From Hymenobacter latericoloratus (GTDB lineage Bacteria; Bacteroidota; Bacteroidia; Cytophagales; Hymenobacteraceae), in assembly GCF_014199535.1 (NCBI RefSeq), contig NZ_JACHNV010000001.1:744001-808000 (forward strand): a DNA stretch of 64,000 nucleotides, in the 5' to 3' direction. The notes beneath the pieces are model-generated. The model made no database searches. It was not told where the DNA came from and saw nothing but the letters and a program-made list of their open reading frames with translations. The position numbers were made by a program, and so were the translations under genes. Shown here one piece after another: positions 34,024 through 41,694 of the stretch. The number at the start of each line of letters is the position of its first letter. Position 1 is the stretch's first letter.

Positions 34024-34926
34024 ATGCCCGATTTTCGTTTGCGCGTTTTTCAGTCGGTGGCCCGGCACCTGAGCTTTACCAAGGCTGCGCAGGAGCTTTA
34101 CATCACCCAGCCCGCCATTACCAAGCACATCCGGGAGCTGGAGCGCACCTACGGGCAGCGCCTGTTTGAGCGGCGCGGCAACCGCGTGAGCCTCACCCAG
34201 GCCGGCACCCTGCTCCTGGCCCACGCCGACGAAGTAGCTCAGCTGCACCAGCAGCTCACGGAGCAGCTGCACAACCTGCACGGCGAAGCGGCCGGCCGTC
34301 TGCGCCTGGGCGCCAGCACCACCCTTACCCAGTACGTGCTACCTGGTATTCTGCCCGGCTTCCAGAAACGCTACCCCCAGGTAGAGCTGACCCTGCTCAA
34401 TGGCAACTCCGAGCAAATTGCCGAGGCCATCCTGAGCGGCCAGCTCGACCTCGGTTTCGTGGAGGGCCGCTCCAAAAGCCGCGACCTGCACTACGAGCCC
34501 CTGCTGGCCGATGAGCTGGTGGCGGTGCGCAAGGCCACCCCAGCCGGTGTGCCCCCCGAGCCCATGCCCCTAGCCGAGGTCGTGGCCCATCCGCTGGTGC
34601 TGCGGGAGCGGGGCTCGGGCACCCTGGAGGTGCTGGAATTTGCCCTGCGTGAGCGAAAAATCAAGCTTACCGACCTGCGCGTAGCCTTCTACTTCGACAA
34701 CACCGAAGCCATCAAATCCTACCTCGAAGCCGCGCCCGAAGCCCTGGGGTTTGTGTCGAGGCGGGCCCTGGCGCGGGAGCTGGAGGCGGGTTTGCTGGAG
34801 ATAGTGCCCATCCGGGACCTGCAGCTGCCGCGCAGCTTCGAGGCGCTGTGGGTGCAGGGCCAGCCCCTGTCCAGGGCGGCCGAGCGTTTTTTGCGCTACG
34901 CGCATCAGCAATATAACTTTAAGTAA
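34024..34926 (+). CDS. LysR-family transcriptional regulator
   Basis: 300 residues from the ATG at 34024, the correct length for the family. An N-terminal winged HTH (FRLRVFQSVARHLSFTKAAQELYITQPAITKHIRELE, about 4-38) is followed by LFERRGNRVSLTQAG. The C-terminal periplasmic-binding-like effector domain spans about 90-295 (RLRLGASTTLTQYVLPGILP, LDLGFVEG). The gene lies directly upstream of a YeiH-type membrane protein on the same strand; in many bacteria a LysR regulator (YeiE/CbbR-like group) sits next to YeiH. A possible operator lies between them at 34933-34950. A TACCTTGC box before the ATG may be its promoter. Confidence 0.92.
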   Translation: MPDFRLRVFQSVARHLSFTKAAQELYITQPAITKHIRELERTYGQRLFERRGNRVSLTQAGTLLLAHADEVAQLHQQLTEQLHNLHGEAAGRLRLGASTTLTQYVLPGILPGFQKRYPQVELTLLNGNSEQIAEAILSGQLDLGFVEGRSKSRDLHYEPLLADELVAVRKATPAGVPPEPMPLAEVVAHPLVLRERGSGTLEVLEFALRERKIKLTDLRVAFYFDNTEAIKSYLEAAPEALGFVSRRALARELEAGLLEIVPIRDLQLPRSFEALWVQGQPLSRAAERFLRYAHQQYNFK

Positions 34927-34932
34927 TACTAG

Positions 34933-34950
34933 ATAACCATTTGGGATTAT
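34933..34950. promoter_or_regulatory. Possible LysR operator ATAA-N10-TTAT
   Basis: ATAA and TTAT flank 10 bases as an imperfect dyad of the ATAA-Nx-TTAT/T-N11-A type favoured by LysR regulators of the CbbR/CysB group. It lies 20 bp upstream of the TACTTTTG box before the YeiH gene and just after the LysR stop codon. Inference from position and symmetry only. Confidence 0.35.
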
Positions 34951-34970
34951 CATGGGGGTAGGGGCTCCCG

Positions 34971-34978
34971 TACTTTTG
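34971..34978 (+). promoter_or_regulatory. TAnnTTTG box (TACTTTTG) before the YeiH gene
   Basis: A perfect -7 match, 22 bases before the ATG at 35001. It suggests that the exporter gene can be transcribed separately from the upstream LysR gene. Confidence 0.5.
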
Positions 34979-35000
34979 GCCAGCAGTACCCGCCCCGCCT

Positions 35001-36053
35001 ATGAAAGTTACCCGCCCCTTCACCCACACCTCTGCTTTCGTTGATGCCCCCGCGCCGCATCCGCAGGCCTTGCACACCCCGCCTACTGTAGCGCCGGCCG
35101 GTGCTACCCCCGGTTTGGCGGCCAACCGCTCCGGGCACTTGCCTCAGGTGGTATTCGTCGTTTTGCTGGGTATCTGCCTTACGCCCTGGGCTTCGCCGCC
35201 AGTGGCTTTGGCGCTGGGCCTGGTGCTGGCTCAAACGGTGGGCAACCCGTTTCTGGCGCAAACCCGCAAGCTCACGGCCAAGCTGCTGCAGTACTCCGTT
35301 ATCGGGCTGGGCTTTGGAATGAACGCGCAGGCCGCCGTGCAGGCGGGCCAGCAAGGGCTGTTGTTTACGGCGGCTTCCATTGCCGGCACTCTCGGGCTGG
35401 GCTACGTGGCCGGCCGCTGGCTGGGGCTGGGCCGCCACATCACCCACCTGATTTCCTGCGGCACGGCCATCTGCGGAGGCTCGGCCATTGCGGCGGTGGG
35501 GCCGGTGCTGCGGGCCAAGGAAGAGGAAATGTCGGTGGCGCTGGCTACGGTATTTGTGCTCAATGCTCTGGCTTTGTTTGCGTTTCCGGTGGTAGGGCAC
35601 GCGCTCAGCCTGAGCCAGAACCAGTTCGGCCTGTGGTGCGCCATTGCCATTCATGATACCAGCTCCGTGGTAGGCGCTGCCGCCGCCTACGGCGAGCAGG
35701 CCCTGCAGGTAGCCACCACCGTGAAGCTGGCCCGCGCCCTCTGGATTGTTCCGGTGGCGCTCGGCACCGCCCTGGTATTTCGGCAGAAGGATGTAAAAGT
35801 CAAGATTCCTTACTTCATACTGGGCTTTATCGGGGCCATGCTCCTGAATACCTACGTGCCGGCTACGCACGTAGTAGCGCCCTACCTGGTGCAGCTGGCA
35901 AAGCTGGGCCTCACGGTTACCCTGTTCTTTATTGGGGCGGGCCTATCCATGCGGGCGGTGAAAGCCGTAGGGCCGAAGCCGTTTATCCTGGGCACCGGAC
36001 TGTGGCTAGTGGTTTCCCTGGTTTCGCTCTACGCCATTCTGCATAGCCTGTAA
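35001..36053 (+). CDS. YeiH-family (PSE/UPF0324) putative sulfate-type exporter
   Basis: 350 residues with about ten TM helices after a Pro/Ala-rich N-terminus. Family motifs are LLQYSVIGLGFGMN, the glycine-rich SCGTAICGGSAIAAVGPVLRAKEEEMSVALATVFVLN, GLWCAIAIHDTSSVVGAAAAYG and TLFFIGAGLS. The YeiH group is described as a putative sulfate/sulfite exporter and is often paired with a LysR regulator, as here. A perfect -7 box (34971) and a possible LysR dyad (34933) precede it. A 27-bp hairpin terminator follows. Confidence 0.9.
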   Translation: MKVTRPFTHTSAFVDAPAPHPQALHTPPTVAPAGATPGLAANRSGHLPQVVFVVLLGICLTPWASPPVALALGLVLAQTVGNPFLAQTRKLTAKLLQYSVIGLGFGMNAQAAVQAGQQGLLFTAASIAGTLGLGYVAGRWLGLGRHITHLISCGTAICGGSAIAAVGPVLRAKEEEMSVALATVFVLNALALFAFPVVGHALSLSQNQFGLWCAIAIHDTSSVVGAAAAYGEQALQVATTVKLARALWIVPVALGTALVFRQKDVKVKIPYFILGFIGAMLLNTYVPATHVVAPYLVQLAKLGLTVTLFFIGAGLSMRAVKAVGPKPFILGTGLWLVVSLVSLYAILHSL

Positions 36054-36056
36054 GCG

Positions 36057-36131
36057 CCCTACCCCTTTCAGCAAGTAAAAGCCTCGATTCTGCTTAGGAA
36101 CCGGGGCTTTTACTTGCTGGAAGGGGTAGGG
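36057..36131. terminator. Long hairpin, probable bidirectional terminator
   Basis: The arms 36057-36083 and 36105-36131 pair over 27 positions with a single T/G mismatch around a 21-base loop. The left arm contains CCCTACCCC and the right arm GGGGTAGGG, so the strand-skewed nonamer of this window is built into the stem. It separates the convergent exporter gene (ends 36053) and the small minus-strand gene (ends 36139). Confidence 0.78.
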
Positions 36132-36138
36132 GCAGCGG

Positions 36139-36324
36139 TTACTCGCCGGCCTTTTTGCGGCCCGAGCCGCTTTTCTTGCCGCCACCATCTTGCTTATTTA
36201 CGGTGGCCCAGGCGCGCTTCTCGGCTTCTTCTTCCGAGAGGCCGCGCTTCTCGTAGCTTTCTTCAATGTGTTCAGCCTGCCGCTTTTGCTTGTCGGTGTA
36301 GGCCGATTTATCTCCCTGTGGCAT
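36139..36324 (-). CDS. Small conserved hydrophilic protein (annotated elsewhere as plasmid-stabilisation type)
   Basis: 61 residues. The sequence has MPQGDKSAYTDKQKRQAEH, EESYEKRGLSEEEAEKRAWATVNK and a basic Gly/Ser/Lys tail (GGGKKSGSGRKKAGE). I recall highly similar short proteins in many bacteria, sometimes called plasmid stabilization proteins, though no toxin or partition function is shown. The helix-rich core plus basic tail suggests nucleic-acid binding, which is inference. It is a single gene, convergent with the exporter. Confidence 0.75.
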   Translation of the reverse strand: MPQGDKSAYTDKQKRQAEHIEESYEKRGLSEEEAEKRAWATVNKQDGGGKKSGSGRKKAGE

Positions 36325-36436
36325 AATGCAAGTGTGTTGAGGGTGAACGAATTAGGCTTCGTGCCTGAACCCGGTTTACGGGGGTCTTCTCAGGTAGTTA
36401 TGCCGAGCTTACGCCCCGCAGTTGGCCGCTCCTGCC

Positions 36437-36444
36437 TATCTTCG
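36437..36444 (+). promoter_or_regulatory. Promoter-like box TATCTTCG
   Basis: One mismatch to TAnnTTTG, 27 bases before the ATG at 36472. Tentative. Confidence 0.35.
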
Positions 36445-36471
36445 CCCCTCGTTCATCAGTCCTCTCCCGCC

Positions 36472-36717
36472 ATGCGTCAGCTCGCCATCATTCCGCACCC
36501 CGATGTCAAGATTACTCTCTTCAGCTGGAACGGTAAGTACCTGATTAAGCTGGAAAAAGGTCCTTTCGAGCAAACCTATAAGGTGAGTGAGCTGGACCTG
36601 ACCGGGGAGGAAGATATTCACCTGCTCCTGGACCAGGAATTTGTGCAGGCAGCGGTGCAGCGGTTCGTGGGCATGCAGCAGGATCTGCAGGCGGCCTTCG
36701 ACCGGCACGGTATCTGA
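36472..36717 (+). CDS. Small conserved hypothetical protein
   Basis: 81 residues from the ATG at 36472; longer readings upstream overlap the opposite-strand gene at 36139 and look nonbiological. Segments: MRQLAIIPHPDVKITLFSWNG, KYLIKLEKGPFEQTYKVSELDL and LDQEFVQAAVQRFVGMQQDLQAAF. A short beta-sheet followed by a C-terminal amphipathic helix is likely. No signal peptide or TM helix. No recognised domain. It may be co-transcribed with the next gene 47 bp downstream. Confidence 0.68.
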   Translation: MRQLAIIPHPDVKITLFSWNGKYLIKLEKGPFEQTYKVSELDLTGEEDIHLLLDQEFVQAAVQRFVGMQQDLQAAFDRHGI

Positions 36718-36764
36718 TAACGCCGCGCTCTGACCTCGTTTTTCCGTTTTTCTACTCCGTCTAT

Positions 36765-37490
36765 ATGAAACGATTTTTCGGTCTCGGGCTGGTGCTGGCC
36801 GCTTTTTGTGCGCCCCTGGCCGTGCGGGCCCAGCTCTACGACGCCCGCACGAGCAGCGTCAACTACGACAAGCACGAGCGGGACGCCGTGAAAGTGCAGG
36901 TAGAAGGCACCGCCCAGTGGACCCGCGACTTCTGGCAGGCCTGGCTGAAGGACACCTATAATATCAAGCTGAAAGGCTCCGGCGTGTTTGGAGTGGGCAA
37001 AAAGGACGTGCTGGAAGCCAGGCAGGTGCCCATGTCCAGCGTAACGGGCAAGCTGCTCGATTTGTATTCCACCGTCACCTCGCCGGCCGATACCGTTTCG
37101 GAGTTGTCGGTGTGGGCGGGGGTAGGGCCCGATTCATTTCTGTCGGCTTCGGGCACGCCCTCCGAGTTCAGCTCCCTGCGCACCATTACCCAGAACTTCG
37201 CCGCCGCCGCCCGCCTGAAAGCCTACCGCGAGCAGATTGCCGAAGCCGAAAAGCAGCTGGCGACGGCCGAGAAAGACAAGGAAAAGCTGGAAAAGGAGCG
37301 GGCCAGCCTGGCCGCCAACACCAAAGCGAACCTGGAGAAAATAGAGCAGTTGAAAAAGCAGAACGCCGACAACAAGCTAAAGGCCGCCGAAGACTCCGTC
37401 AAGCTCCTCGACAACGCTCGGCTTACCGAATTGCGTAAAGCGCAGGTAGAGCGCCGCCGCGCCCGCCTCACCAACCTCGACCGGAAGTAG
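36765..37490 (+). CDS. Exported coiled-coil protein, function unknown
   Basis: 241 residues. A signal peptide (FFGLGLVLAAFCAPLAVRAQ) is followed by an N-terminal globular part, about 25-140 (EGTAQWTRDFWQAWLKDTYNIKLKG, PADTVSELSVWAGVGPDSFLS). A long coiled coil spans about 150-235, rich in Glu/Lys/Ala/Leu (AEKQLATAEKDKEKLEKERASLA) and ending VERRRARLTNLDRK. No catalytic motif was seen. It is 29 bp upstream of the SHOCT protein, so the two are probably one transcript. Confidence 0.72.
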   Translation: MKRFFGLGLVLAAFCAPLAVRAQLYDARTSSVNYDKHERDAVKVQVEGTAQWTRDFWQAWLKDTYNIKLKGSGVFGVGKKDVLEARQVPMSSVTGKLLDLYSTVTSPADTVSELSVWAGVGPDSFLSASGTPSEFSSLRTITQNFAAAARLKAYREQIAEAEKQLATAEKDKEKLEKERASLAANTKANLEKIEQLKKQNADNKLKAAEDSVKLLDNARLTELRKAQVERRRARLTNLDRK

Positions 37491-37519
37491 CCCGCGCCGC
37501 CTTTCGGCAGCTTTTAGCC

Positions 37520-38719
37520 ATGGAAAAAGACCCCTCTCCCCTCGACACCCTCCGGCAACTCAACGAGTGGCTGGAAAAAGGCCTCATCACGCCCCAAGAG
37601 TTCGACACGCTAAAGAAAAAGCTGCTTTTTGCTGATGCCGCGCCCGCACCGGCCGCCGTGGAGCCACCGGCGCCGCCTGTAGCGCCGACTCCCGTAGCGC
37701 CAACGCCCGTTCCACCGGCGGCGCCTACCCCTCCGGCTTCGGCCCACTTCCCCACGCCCCCGGCCACTACCAGCGGCCCCATTGAGGACCCCTTGCTGCC
37801 CCCGGTCACGTCGCGCCCCCTGCATACGCCCTACGTGGCCGAGCCGCCCGCGCCACCCGTAGCTACGCCGGGCCTTACGCATCCGCTGGAAGCCGGCCGG
37901 CCCGGCTCTTCGCCCTCCCGCGAGGATGCCTTCGTGCCCTCTAACCAGCCAGTAGGTGAGGAGCCACTAGAGGAAGTGGTAGAGGACGAGCCCTACGTGG
38001 CCCCGCCCAAAAGCCCGCTCGGCACCATTCTTATTGTGGGGGGCATTGTGGCCCTGCTGGCGCTGGTGGCCTACCTGATGTGGGGCAACCAAAGCTCCGA
38101 GCGGCTCACCAGCACTACTCTGACCGCCGCCGATTCGGTGGCCGCTACCCCGGAAGTCGGGCCGCAGTCGGAGCAGATTGAGCTGCCACCCGCCGCCGCT
38201 CCCGAAACCGTGCGTGTTGCTCCCGCCGTGCCGCCCGTTGTTGTCCCCACCGATACGGCCAGTCCCGCTACTACTGCCCCAGCAGAAGAGGCTGCCCCTG
38301 CCGCCCCGGCCGTAGATGAAAGCACCGCCCAAGCGCGCATTGAAAGCGTGCTGCAGAGCTACTACTCCGATTTGCAGGCGGCGCCCTTTTCGGCGGCTTC
38401 CTACTTTGCGCCCCGGGTAGAGCGGTTTTACCTGCAGCAGAACACCACGCCGGCCGCCATTACAGCCGAGCTGGAAAAGTCGCACTTCCCTGAGTTTTTG
38501 GAGGGGCAAACCACCATTGAGCCCGGTAGCCTGAAGGTGAGCCCCCCGGTAGCCGACGGCTCGCGGGTGGTTACGTTTATCGAAAAGAGCACCGCGCTGC
38601 GCCAGTCGCTGCAAAAGCGGCAGCAAACCACGGCCCAGGTGCGGGTCCGCTTCGACAAGAACTTCAAAATGGTGTACCTACGCCAGGAGCGCCTGCTGGA
38701 AAACACGTTTAGCGAGTAG
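37520..38719 (+). CDS. SHOCT-domain single-pass membrane protein
   Basis: 399 residues. An N-terminal SHOCT motif (about 5-35: PLDTLRQLNEWLEKGLITPQEFDTLKKKLL) is followed by a very Pro/Ala-rich linker of about 130 residues. One TM helix lies at about 170-190 (LGTILIVGGIVALLALVAYLMW). After a second Pro/Thr/Ala linker comes a C-terminal alpha+beta domain from about 270 (ARIESVLQSYYSDLQAAPFSAASYFAPRVERFY ... RVRFDKNFKMVYLRQERLL), which looks NTF2-like. SHOCT segments are short oligomerisation/membrane-proximal motifs. Likely role: envelope-associated sensor or scaffold, not determined. Base composition is skewed to C in the linkers. Confidence 0.78.
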   Translation: MEKDPSPLDTLRQLNEWLEKGLITPQEFDTLKKKLLFADAAPAPAAVEPPAPPVAPTPVAPTPVPPAAPTPPASAHFPTPPATTSGPIEDPLLPPVTSRPLHTPYVAEPPAPPVATPGLTHPLEAGRPGSSPSREDAFVPSNQPVGEEPLEEVVEDEPYVAPPKSPLGTILIVGGIVALLALVAYLMWGNQSSERLTSTTLTAADSVAATPEVGPQSEQIELPPAAAPETVRVAPAVPPVVVPTDTASPATTAPAEEAAPAAPAVDESTAQARIESVLQSYYSDLQAAPFSAASYFAPRVERFYLQQNTTPAAITAELEKSHFPEFLEGQTTIEPGSLKVSPPVADGSRVVTFIEKSTALRQSLQKRQQTTAQVRVRFDKNFKMVYLRQERLLENTFSE

Positions 38720-38831
38720 GCCTCAAGCCGGTAGCGGTTCTACTCCGGCTCCCTGGTGCATCACTCACGCGCGCTGCCTGCAACCGGTGGTGCGCGTTGG
38801 TGTTTATTACCGTCGATTTCCTTTTAGCTGA

Positions 38832-39881
38832 ATGCATACCCCCCTATTTCGTTTACCTCTGCTGGGAGCCTTGTTGGCGCTGGGCTCTTGCCTCACTGTT
38901 ATCAAGCCCGGCAAAGACTTCGCGCGCGTGGCTACCCCGGAAGCGCCCGACTACCGCATGGAGGACAACTGGGCCGCCCTGCCTGACCGGCGCGACTCGG
39001 CCGATGCCGTGCCGCGCCACACCCGGCTGCGCAACCAGCAGCGCGACGCCCCCGTGGATGTGTTTTTCGTGCACCCTACGACCTACTACGGCCGGACCCA
39101 GTGGAACGCCAGCCTCACCGACGCGCGCGTAAATCATCTGACCGATGCCAGCACCATCCGGAAGCAGGCTTCCGCCTTTAACAGCACGGGCCGCATTTAC
39201 GCCCCCCGCTACCGGCAGGCTACGCTGTTTTCCTTTTTTGATGAACACAGCACGAATGGCCAAGAGGCGCTGGCCGTGGCGTACAGCGACGTAAAAACGG
39301 CGTTTCAGTACTACCTCGACCACTACAACCAAGGTCGGCCCATCGTCATTGCCAGTCACAGCCAAGGCACCCACCACGCCACGCGGCTGCTGCGCGAGTT
39401 CTTCGACCAGGACCCGAAGTTGCGCCGACAGCTGGTAGCGGCCTACCTCATCGGCTTCAAGGTGCAGCCCGAGCAGTTCCAGGTGCTGCGCCCCTGCGAC
39501 GACTCGACCCAAACGGGCTGCTACGTAGGCTGGAACACCGTGGAGTGGGGGCAGGAGTATCCGCCTTTCCAGGGAGGCGTGGCCGTAAATCCGCTCACCT
39601 GGACGCGCGACACAGCTACTGCCCCGGCCCGCCTCAACCTGGGCGGCGTGCCCTACAGCTTCGATGGAGTAGATAAACGCGTGGTAGATGCCAAGGTGCA
39701 CAACGGCCTCGTCTGGATTCATCCTACCACCCGCCCCGGCTACCCCCGCTTCCTGCTGCCCGGCCGCCCCGAGCTGCGCCACTCCTTCCACATCGCCGAC
39801 TACTCCTTGTTCTACTACAACATCCGCCAGAATGCCGAGGCCCGCGTCCGGTCCTACCGCATGCTCATGCACGGGGGGTAG
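38832..39881 (+). CDS. DUF3089-family lipoprotein, alpha/beta hydrolase
   Basis: 349 residues. The N-terminal lipobox LALGSC (Cys at about residue 20) predicts a lipoprotein. The body fits DUF3089: VDVFFVHPTTYYGRTQWNASL, RIYAPRYRQATLFSFFD, GRPIVIASHSQGTHHATRLLREF with a Ser nucleophile in SHSQG, GWNTVEWG and a late histidine-containing RHSFHIADYSLFYYNIR. The fold is lipase/esterase-like; the substrate is unknown. It precedes a bidirectional terminator shared with the convergent Roadblock gene. Confidence 0.87.
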   Translation: MHTPLFRLPLLGALLALGSCLTVIKPGKDFARVATPEAPDYRMEDNWAALPDRRDSADAVPRHTRLRNQQRDAPVDVFFVHPTTYYGRTQWNASLTDARVNHLTDASTIRKQASAFNSTGRIYAPRYRQATLFSFFDEHSTNGQEALAVAYSDVKTAFQYYLDHYNQGRPIVIASHSQGTHHATRLLREFFDQDPKLRRQLVAAYLIGFKVQPEQFQVLRPCDDSTQTGCYVGWNTVEWGQEYPPFQGGVAVNPLTWTRDTATAPARLNLGGVPYSFDGVDKRVVDAKVHNGLVWIHPTTRPGYPRFLLPGRPELRHSFHIADYSLFYYNIRQNAEARVRSYRMLMHGG

Positions 39882-39932
39882 GCTCTTGTGTACTGCGTAG
39901 CAGCGCAGTTAGTATGTATATAAAGTAAAAAA

Positions 39933-39958
39933 CCCCACTAGTTTGGATACTAGCGGGG
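39933..39958. terminator. Bidirectional hairpin terminator
   Basis: CCCC-A-CTAGT pairs with ACTAG-C-GGGG around a TTGGAT loop; runs of T follow on the plus strand and of T on the minus strand (A-run to the left). It separates the convergent DUF3089 and Roadblock genes. Confidence 0.8.
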
Positions 39959-39982
39959 CTTTTTGCTGGTAAAGGCGGTTGC

Positions 39983-40351
39983 TTAGTTCAGGGCAGCCGT
40001 CTGGCCTTTCAGGATCTGGCGAGCCATGGCCAGGTTCGTGTCGCGGGAGTTTACGGCCAGGTAAATGAACTTGTCGCCGGTAGGGGAGAGCTTCAGCAGG
40101 TGCAGCTGGTCGGTCAGGGTCAGCAGGATGTCCTGGATGGTCTGGTCCAGCTTCAGAGCCGAAATAGCTTTCAGCTTCTGCTTTACTACCTCCGTGTTGT
40201 AAGCAGCGGCCGTTTCGGCGTCGAAGGCGGGCGTGTTGGAGTGGTGGGCCAGGGGCATGCCAGTTTCCGTTTCCACTACGGCTACGGCTACCAGAGAAGG
40301 TAGCTCCTTAAGAATGTTCTGAACAGCTTGTGCGGGCGTAAGAGTAGCCAT
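39983..40351 (-). CDS. Roadblock/LC7-type small protein, paralogue A
   Basis: 122 residues, cytosolic. LKELPSLVAVAVVETETGMPLAHHS, an alpha-helical middle and LHLLKLSPTGDKFIYLAVNSRDTNLAMARQIL give the alpha/beta order of the Roadblock/LC7 fold: beta-hairpin, long helix, two strands, C-terminal helix. Bacterial members such as MglB act as GTPase-interacting proteins. There is no Ras-like/MglA GTPase in the window, so the partner is unknown. It sits 55 bp downstream of a paralogue. Its upstream gap has a direct repeat of TTAACACAC on the minus strand. Confidence 0.78.
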   Translation of the reverse strand: MATLTPAQAVQNILKELPSLVAVAVVETETGMPLAHHSNTPAFDAETAAAYNTEVVKQKLKAISALKLDQTIQDILLTLTDQLHLLKLSPTGDKFIYLAVNSRDTNLAMARQILKGQTAALN

Positions 40352-40405
40352 GAGAAGGTGTGTTAAAAAAGTGTGTTAAAGCAGATAAAGAATGCAATGA
40401 TTCAC

Positions 40406-40828
40406 TTAGGCGGCACAGCGCCGCATTACTTCCCGAACCAAGGCCATGTTGGTATCGGCACTGCGCACGGCCACGTAGCATAGCCACCGCTGGTTGGCGG
40501 TAGTTCGGAGGCAGTGCAACTGGTCTTCCAGCAGCACCACCAAGTCCGTGAGTTGCTGATTTTCCAGCCAGGGCGCCAAAAGCATCCGGTGCGTAGTGCG
40601 AATCAGCTCCGCATTCCGGCTGCTAATTTTATAAAGGTCGAAGCTGGACTGGGTTGTGTACGCAACCAGGGTTTTGCCGGAGCTAATGTCTACCACAGCC
40701 GCCGCAATCAACTCAGGAAGCTCACCGAGCACGGAGCGGATAATGGTTTCGGCCTGCTCACGCTCGGGGCCCGTAGCATCTCCCGTAATTTTCTTCACCG
40801 CAACTTTGTGCAGAAAAGGAAGTCTCAT
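40406..40828 (-). CDS. Roadblock/LC7-type small protein, paralogue B
   Basis: 140 residues. LGELPELIAAAVVDISSGKTLVAYT, LVVLLEDQLHCLRTTANQRWLCYVAVRSADTNMALVREVM align with the Roadblock protein at 39983-40351 (same ELP, VVxxxxG, DQLHxL, SxDTNxAxxR). It has an extra basic N-terminus (MRLPFLHKVAVKKITGD). Two adjacent paralogues suggest hetero-oligomerisation, which is inference. No GTPase is nearby. It is upstream of the other paralogue on the same strand and 152 bp from the next gene. Confidence 0.75.
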   Translation of the reverse strand: MRLPFLHKVAVKKITGDATGPEREQAETIIRSVLGELPELIAAAVVDISSGKTLVAYTTQSSFDLYKISSRNAELIRTTHRMLLAPWLENQQLTDLVVLLEDQLHCLRTTANQRWLCYVAVRSADTNMALVREVMRRCAA

Positions 40829-40980
40829 AAAATAGCTACTGGGGTAGCAAAAGTGCAGTAGCCAGTGCCGGAGGCAGAAAGAGCTACCGCGCTATCTGCG
40901 GTAAAAAGTGCCGTATTCGGCAAAGCGGACTAGGTGTGTAGGAAAGCGAAGCAGGAAAGCCAACAGGCTTCGGCAAGTGG

Positions 40981-41694
40981 TTAGAAGAACAGCCAGCGTT
41001 TTTTGGCGGGCTTCATGTTCTGGGCGTTAGGCAGCAGGGTAACGTTTTCAGTCCGGCTGGTTTTCACCTTCAGCTCCTCCTCCTTATACCCGGCGTAGGC
41101 GTACTGCAGGGTAGCAGCCTCATGGGTAGCGGCGGGAACGCGCAACGTGTAATTGCCATTGGCGTCAGTGCTTACCCCCCGCCGGGTACCTTTCTGCCAT
41201 ACCGTGGCACCTACCAGCGGCCGGCCGTTTTCGTCGAGGATGCGGCCCCGCACGGAAACGGTGCGGTAGGCACTAGCTGCTCCGGCCTCGGCTGGCAACT
41301 CCAGCACATCCGTCATGCCAACGGGGGTATTGTCGGTGGGGGTGTTTTCAGTGGGGGTGTTTTCAGTGGGCAGGTTGGTGCCGGCAAATACGGCGGCGCT
41401 CATCAGGGCGCCAACTGCTACCATACCAGCGGCCCGGCGACGGAAACGCTCGGGCTCCGTCCGGATCAGGTCAAACTGCCGCTGCACCCAGCCCACCGGC
41501 TTTACCGTGTGGCCCTTACTGCGCAGCTCATAAAACCGGCTCAGGGTTTCATCAGCGGTGTCTTTGTTGCTTTTCAGGTAAGCGTCCACCAACTCAGTAT
41601 TCGCACTGGATAAGTCGCCCCGCAAATAAGCGTCGCGGTAAGCCGGTAGCAGTTCCCCGGTGGCAGGATGGAAAGGTAGAGCGCTGAGTTTCAT
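40981..41694 (-). CDS. Single-pass membrane protein with a carboxypeptidase-regulatory-like domain
   Basis: 237 residues. A cytosolic N-terminus (about 1-85, helical, LVDAYLKSNKDTADETLSRFYELRSKG) resembles anti-sigma-like N-termini but has no zinc motif. One TM helix lies at about 87-106 (RAAGMVAVGALMSAAVFAGT), then a short Pro/Thr/Asn repeat (TPTENTPTENTPTDNTP) encoded by 15-bp tandem units. The C-terminal CarboxypepD_reg-like (CNA-B/Ig-like) domain spans about 145-225 (VRGRILDENGRPLVGATVWQKGTRRGVSTDANGNYTL). The architecture suggests an envelope signalling or anchoring protein. No sigma factor is adjacent. A 400-bp AT-rich region lies upstream. Confidence 0.72.
   Translation of the reverse strand: MKLSALPFHPATGELLPAYRDAYLRGDLSSANTELVDAYLKSNKDTADETLSRFYELRSKGHTVKPVGWVQRQFDLIRTEPERFRRRAAGMVAVGALMSAAVFAGTNLPTENTPTENTPTDNTPVGMTDVLELPAEAGAASAYRTVSVRGRILDENGRPLVGATVWQKGTRRGVSTDANGNYTLRVPAATHEAATLQYAYAGYKEEELKVKTSRTENVTLLPNAQNMKPAKKRWLFF
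41321..41370. repeat. 15-bp tandem repeat inside a coding region
   Basis: Two exact copies of GTGGGGGTGTTTTCA (41336-41350 and 41351-41365), preceded by a degenerate copy and followed by a partial one. On the minus strand they encode repeated ENTPT units in the linker of the membrane protein at 40981-41694. Slippage-prone; may vary in number between strains. Confidence 0.8.

Noticed and set aside
36139-36324. Plasmid origin of the region from the small protein name
   Set aside because: Similar proteins occur on chromosomes; no replication, partition or transfer gene is present.
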